Assembly (NCBI RefSeq): GCF_000384115.1
Contig: NZ_KB913029.1
Location: 5,245,057 to 5,309,056, forward strand
DNA: 64,000 bases
Origin: Sporichthya polymorpha DSM 43042
Lineage (GTDB): Bacteria > Actinomycetota > Actinomycetes > Sporichthyales > Sporichthyaceae
Direction: 5' to 3'
Shown: piece by piece, positions 60,610 through 64,000 of the stretch
How positions within the stretch are numbered: position 1 is the stretch's first letter
Layout: each line of letters begins with the position of its first letter
Position numbers and translations under genes: made by a program
Notes under the pieces: model-generated
The model's input: the letters and a program-made list of their open reading frames with translations, nothing else
Database searches by the model: none
Told to the model about the DNA's origin: nothing

Positions 60610-61548
60610 CTAACCGCGGATCGCGGGCTCGCCCATGGCGTCGAGTTCGTCCAGCCGACCCGAGTCGGCGGTGTCGTAGCCCCCGAGCGCCGTGATGGCC
60701 GCCCGCAGCGCCGGGGAACCGAGCGCGGTGATCAGCGGTGCCACTGCCCCGAGAGCCGCACCGGGCAGCCCCACGTCGTAGGACTCCCAGGTCAGCGGGA
60801 CGAAGTCGAGACCAAGATCGACAGCGGCCGAGCGCACGCCCAGACCCGCGTCGACGGTGCCGGTCGCGACCGCGAGCGCGACCTCCAGATGGGTCTCGAC
60901 CTCCGGGCCGTGCACGCCGTCCGGGTCCAGCCCCGCGGCGACCGCGAGCCGGTCGAAGAGGACCCGGGTGCCGGTGCCGAAACGGCGTAGGGCTACGCGA
61001 CGGCCCGTCAGATCACCGACGTCCCGGAGGCCGTCAGGGTTGCCCGGCGCCACGATCAGTCCCTGCTCCCGGCGCCAGAGATGCAGCAGGTGAGGGGCCT
61101 GATCGCGGAGCAGGCGCTGCACGAACGGCGCGTTGTAGACACCCGTGCGGTGCAGCAGATGGAGGGCCGCGCCGTCCGCCCGCCCCCGCCGCACCTCGCT
61201 GAGGCCGCCGAAGCTCCCCCGGCCGGTCAGGACCTCCAGCTCCGGCACTCCCCGCGCGACGAGATCCAGCGCCGGGTCGTCGCTGCCGACCAGCCGGAAC
61301 ACGACGTGGCCGGTCAGGAACTCCCGCGCCGCGAGCGCGGCGCCGGGTGCGACCTGGGCCCGGCGGCGTTCGTGCAGCACGAGCACGCGGGCGTCGGCCA
61401 GCTCGCGCTGCGCGCGACTGACCGTCGTGGCCGTGGTCGACCAGGAACGCGCGAGCTCGCGCACGCCGGGCAGCTCGGTCCCGGGCTCGAGCGCACCGCT
61501 CGCGACCCGCTGGGCGAGATCGACGCAGATCTCGCGGTATCGGCTCAC
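60610..61548 (-). CDS. GntR-type regulator with periplasmic-binding-protein-like sensor domain
   Basis: A 312-residue regulator. The N-terminal winged helix follows the GntR pattern (SRYREICVDLAQRVASGALEPGTELPGVRELARSW, TTATTVSRAQRELADARVL). Residues 90-300 form a PBP-like domain (GLIVAPGNPDGL, RRFGTGTRVLFDR, EVETHLEVALAVATG, GLDFVPLTWESYD) homologous to the tail of the MoeA fusion at 51188. GTG at 61548 lies 8 bases after TAGACT, consistent with a leaderless transcript; ATG at 61575 is the alternative. It probably senses molybdate, tungstate or a cofactor intermediate. Confidence 0.87.
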   Translation of the reverse strand: MSRYREICVDLAQRVASGALEPGTELPGVRELARSWSTTATTVSRAQRELADARVLVLHERRRAQVAPGAALAAREFLTGHVVFRLVGSDDPALDLVARGVPELEVLTGRGSFGGLSEVRRGRADGAALHLLHRTGVYNAPFVQRLLRDQAPHLLHLWRREQGLIVAPGNPDGLRDVGDLTGRRVALRRFGTGTRVLFDRLAVAAGLDPDGVHGPEVETHLEVALAVATGTVDAGLGVRSAAVDLGLDFVPLTWESYDVGLPGAALGAVAPLITALGSPALRAAITALGGYDTADSGRLDELDAMGEPAIRG

Positions 61549-61555
61549 GGCGACC

Positions 61556-61573
61556 GAGTCTAGAGTTGCACCC
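61556..61573. promoter_or_regulatory. Divergent promoter region of regulator and tupA
   Basis: The overlapping hexamers TAGACT (leftward) and TAGAGT (61561-61566, rightward) share a TCTAGA centre. The leftward one is spaced 8 bases from the regulator GTG, as in leaderless promoters; the rightward one leaves a short leader to tupA. A regulator bound here would act on both directions. Confidence 0.45.
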
Positions 61574-61602
61574 ATCTGAGGTAGTGCAGAAAGGCGCACC
61601 GC

Positions 61603-62445
61603 ATGCGACGGGGTCTCCCTCTCCTGCTGACCGCGGCTCTGGTCCTGCTCCCGAGCGGGTGCGGGGACGACGACGAGTCGCCGCGGAAGCTGATCCTCGC
61701 CACCACCACGAGCACGCAGGACTCCGGGCTGCTCGACGACCTGCTCCCGGCGTTCACCCGGGACACCGGGTGGGAGGTCACGACGCTGGCGGTGGGCAGC
61801 GGCCAGGCGATCGAACTGGGTCGGCGCGGCGAGGCCGACGTCCTCCTGGTGCACTCCCCCACGGCCGAGGAGGAGTTGGTCGCCGAGGGCACGACCGGGC
61901 GGCGGCTGCTCGTGATGCACAACGACTTCCTGATCGTGGGGCCGCCGGACGACCCGGCGCAGATCGGCGAGCGGAACCCCCCGGACGCGTTGACGGCGAT
62001 CGCGGAGGGCGAGGTCCCCTTCATCTCGCGCGGTGACGAGTCCGGCACTCACGCCAAGGAGAAATCGATCTGGGCGAAGGCCGGGATCGCGCCCGAGGGC
62101 TCGTGGTACTCGTCCACCGGCCAGGGCATGAGCGCGACGCTGCAGGTCGCGGCCGAACGCAACGCGTACACGCTCACCGACCGCGCGACGTTCCTCAGCC
62201 AGCGGGACACCGTCGATCTCGTCGAACTCGGTGCGGGCGGCCCGGAACTGCTGAACGTCTACCACGTCATCGAGCTGACCGAGCGCGCCGGCGACCGGGT
62301 GCAGACCGACGGCGCAGCGGCCTTCGCGGACTGGATCGTCAGCGCGACCGCGCAGGAGCTGATCGGCCGGTTCGGCGTCGACACCTACGGCGAGGCGCTG
62401 TTCACCCCGGACGCCGGACGGGACGAAGACGAGCTGGCCGCCTGA
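61603..62445 (+). CDS. tupA: Tungstate ABC importer receptor lipoprotein
   Basis: A 280-residue periplasmic-binding lipoprotein (lipobox LPSGC). The TupA signature ATTTSTQDSGLLD near residue 33 is intact, followed by VGSGQAIELGRRGEADVLLVHSP and FISRGDESGTHAKEK, the oxyanion-binding stretches. ATG at 61603 has AAAGG 8 bases upstream. Relatives bind tungstate, sometimes molybdate. Confidence 0.92.
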   Translation: MRRGLPLLLTAALVLLPSGCGDDDESPRKLILATTTSTQDSGLLDDLLPAFTRDTGWEVTTLAVGSGQAIELGRRGEADVLLVHSPTAEEELVAEGTTGRRLLVMHNDFLIVGPPDDPAQIGERNPPDALTAIAEGEVPFISRGDESGTHAKEKSIWAKAGIAPEGSWYSSTGQGMSATLQVAAERNAYTLTDRATFLSQRDTVDLVELGAGGPELLNVYHVIELTERAGDRVQTDGAAAFADWIVSATAQELIGRFGVDTYGEALFTPDAGRDEDELAA

Positions 62446-62457
62446 GCCGGGGACGCC

Positions 62458-63168
62458 GTGGACATCCTGGGCGACGGGTTCGTCGATGCCCTGCGCCTGC
62501 TCGTCACGGGCGACGAGGAAGCGTGGTCCATCACCGCGCTGACGCTGCGGATCTCACTGACCGCGACCGTCGTCGCCGTGTGCCTGGGCCTCCCGCTCGG
62601 AGCCGCCATCGCCCTCGGCCGGTTCCCCGGCCGACGCATGGTGCTCGCGATGGCCAACACCGGCCTCGGCCTGCCGCCGGTGGTGGTCGGCCTGTTCGTC
62701 ACCGTGCTGCTCTGGCGCAGCGGCCCGCTCGGCAGTCTGGGCCTGCTCTACACCCCGACGGCGATGATCGCGGCGCAGGCCGCGATCGCCACCCCCATCG
62801 TCACGGCACTGGTGGTCGCGGCGCTGGTGCAGGTCGACCCCGACTTCCTCGTCCAGATGCGCGGTCTCGGCGCCGGCCGGGTCCGCGCCTTCCTCGCGCT
62901 CCTCGACGAGGCGCGCCTGCCGCTGCTGGCCGCCGCGATGGCCGGGTTCGGCGCGGTCATCAGCGAGGTGGGCGCGGCGCAGATGGTCGGCGGGAACGTC
63001 GCCGGCGAGACGCGGGTGCTGACCACCGCGGCCGTGCTCGCGACCAGCCGCGGCCAGTTCGCGTTGGCGATCGCGTTCGGCCTGATCCTGCTGCTGATCG
63101 CCTTCGTGGTGAACCTGACGTTGGTGCTGGCCCAACAACGTGCACCCGAGCGCGGCGGTGTCCGGTGA
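62458..63168 (+). CDS. tupB: Tungstate ABC importer permease
   Basis: A 236-residue permease with five or six helices and the EAA-type loop MRGLGAGRVRAFLALLDEARLP, followed by VISEVGAAQMVGGN. TTVVAVCLGLPLGAAIALG-type helices mark the ABC permease fold. GTG at 62458 lies 12 bases after tupA. Confidence 0.92.
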   Translation: MDILGDGFVDALRLLVTGDEEAWSITALTLRISLTATVVAVCLGLPLGAAIALGRFPGRRMVLAMANTGLGLPPVVVGLFVTVLLWRSGPLGSLGLLYTPTAMIAAQAAIATPIVTALVVAALVQVDPDFLVQMRGLGAGRVRAFLALLDEARLPLLAAAMAGFGAVISEVGAAQMVGGNVAGETRVLTTAAVLATSRGQFALAIAFGLILLLIAFVVNLTLVLAQQRAPERGGVR

Positions 63169-64000
63169 GCCCCGCCCTCGCGTGCCGGGACCTGCGGGTG
63201 GAGGGCGGCGCACGGCAACTGCTCCACGTCCCCCACCTCGAGGTCGACGCCGGCACCTGCCTGGCCGTCCTCGGCCCGAACGGCGCCGGGAAGTCGACGC
63301 TCCTGCGCGCCCTGGGACTACTCAGCCGGCACCGTGTGTCCGGCGAGGTGCTGCTCGACGGCGCCCCGGCCACCCCGGCCCGCGCACGGACCGCGACGGC
63401 CGCCGTGCTGCAGCGGCCGATCCTGCGCCGGGGAACGGTCGCGGCGAACGTCGCGAGCGGTCTGCGCTTCCGCGGGGCCGGGGCGGCGGAAGCGGCCGAA
63501 CGCAGCCGGCCCTGGCTGACGGCCCTCGGGCTGGACCACCTCGCGGACCGCGACGTCCGGTCGCTGTCCGGCGGGGAGGCGCAGCGGGCGTGCATCGCGC
63601 GGGCGCTCGCGACCGAACCGGCAGTGCTCCTGCTCGACGAGCCGTTCGCCGGACTGGACGCGCCGACCCGGGCCGATCTCCTCGCTGACCTGCGGTCAGC
63701 GCTCTCGGGCCGGTCGCTGGCGGTCGTGCTCGTCACCCACGACGTCGACGAGGCCCGCGCGCTCGCCGACACCACGGCGTTGCTGATCCAGGGTCAGGTC
63801 CGCCATCACGGGCCGACGGCCGAGGTCCTCGACACCCCCGTCGACCTCGACACCGCCCGTCTGCTCGGGTTCGTCAACCACCTGCCGAGCGCGCTCACCG
63901 GGCGGCCGGGCGAGCACGTGGCGCGGCCGGAGCACTGTGTGGCCCACCGGTCTGCCGCGCCACCCGCGGCGCTCATCGTCCCCGGCGTCGTGCGCCGCCG
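63165..64000 (+). CDS. tupC: Tungstate ABC importer ATPase (cut by window edge)
   Basis: At least 278 codons of an ABC ATPase continuing past base 64000. Walker A is GPNGAGKST, the Q-loop AVLQRPILRRGTV, signature LSGGEAQRACIARA, Walker B VLLLDEPFAGLD, and the switch His VTHDVDEA. After about residue 215 a further domain begins (GFVNHLPSALTGRPGEHVARPEH), probably a MOP/TOBE-type oxyanion-binding domain. GTG at 63165 overlaps the tupB stop. Confidence 0.92.
   Translation, partial: MSPALACRDLRVEGGARQLLHVPHLEVDAGTCLAVLGPNGAGKSTLLRALGLLSRHRVSGEVLLDGAPATPARARTATAAVLQRPILRRGTVAANVASGLRFRGAGAAEAAERSRPWLTALGLDHLADRDVRSLSGGEAQRACIARALATEPAVLLLDEPFAGLDAPTRADLLADLRSALSGRSLAVVLVTHDVDEARALADTTALLIQGQVRHHGPTAEVLDTPVDLDTARLLGFVNHLPSALTGRPGEHVARPEHCVAHRSAAPPAALIVPGVVRR

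Noticed and set aside
57785-60613. 942-codon rightward frame opposite the formate dehydrogenase alpha gene
   Set aside because: Antisense shadow; no motif, and the opposite strand has a full set of iron-sulfur and molybdopterin motifs.

Overview
This is 64 kb of a very GC-rich chromosome from an actinomycete. The lineage call rests on ClpP1/ClpP2 as a tandem pair, a homologue of the mycothiol-linked reductase Rv2466c, an F420-dependent glucose-6-phosphate dehydrogenase plus a PPOX-type F420-family protein, abundant GTG starts, and 4-base ATGA/GTGA overlaps. The genus cannot be fixed from sequence alone; a Sporichthya/Frankia-like actinomycete is possible. No gene-free stretch exceeds 300 bases; the longest, 35024-35280, holds a short tandem and inverted repeat.

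Layout. 0-3 kb: the start of valS (runs off the left edge), a YbaK-type editing protein and a small unknown. 3-7 kb: a methionine/sulfur block (metY homologue, metX, second metY homologue, CoA-binding protein). 7-12 kb: the protein-quality block clpX, clpP2, clpP1, tig, with a ClgR-like box upstream of clpP1 and tRNA-Pro upstream of tig. 12-14 kb: an F420-family protein, a GAF-GGDEF protein with a degenerate active site, and a secreted collagen-like protein. 14-16.7 kb: tRNA-Gly followed by a gutted integrase and a cluster of toxin-antitoxin genes, one of them a multi-frameshift vapC pseudogene; this looks like the eroded remnant of an integrated element. 16.8-20 kb: S4 protein, class F sortase-like protein, ABC-F ATPase, cyclophilin.

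20-30.4 kb: one long leftward operon. A PucR-type regulator precedes a P450 fused to an NTF2/SnoaL-like domain, then a Liv-type ABC importer (lipoprotein receptor, LivH-LivM fusion permease, LivG, LivF) with three coupled unknown membrane or secreted proteins. It looks like uptake plus oxidation of an unknown organic substrate. 30.5-40 kb: assorted secreted proteins, an MpaB-type oxygenase, an orphan two-GAF histidine kinase, hydrolases and a trypsin-like protease. 39.8-49.7 kb: fgd, a truncated panE, rpiB, an Rv2466c-like protein, pepN, a DUF5130-like protein, malQ and an amidase. Two near-identical perfect palindromes of 58 and 56 bp sit at the 3' ends of fgd and pepN.

49.7-64 kb: a Doc toxin pair and then a molybdenum/tungsten module. 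A leftward run of seven tightly spaced genes encodes an NAD-linked formate dehydrogenase (alpha, fused beta/gamma), MoeA, a lipoprotein, a transmembrane Ser/Thr kinase, a MoeA fused to a periplasmic-binding-protein-like domain, and a TauE-type transporter. Upstream lie a GntR-type regulator carrying a homologous binding domain and, divergently, the tungstate importer tupABC (tupC runs off the right edge). Together they suggest oxyanion import, cofactor insertion and metal-dependent formate oxidation under metal-sensing control.
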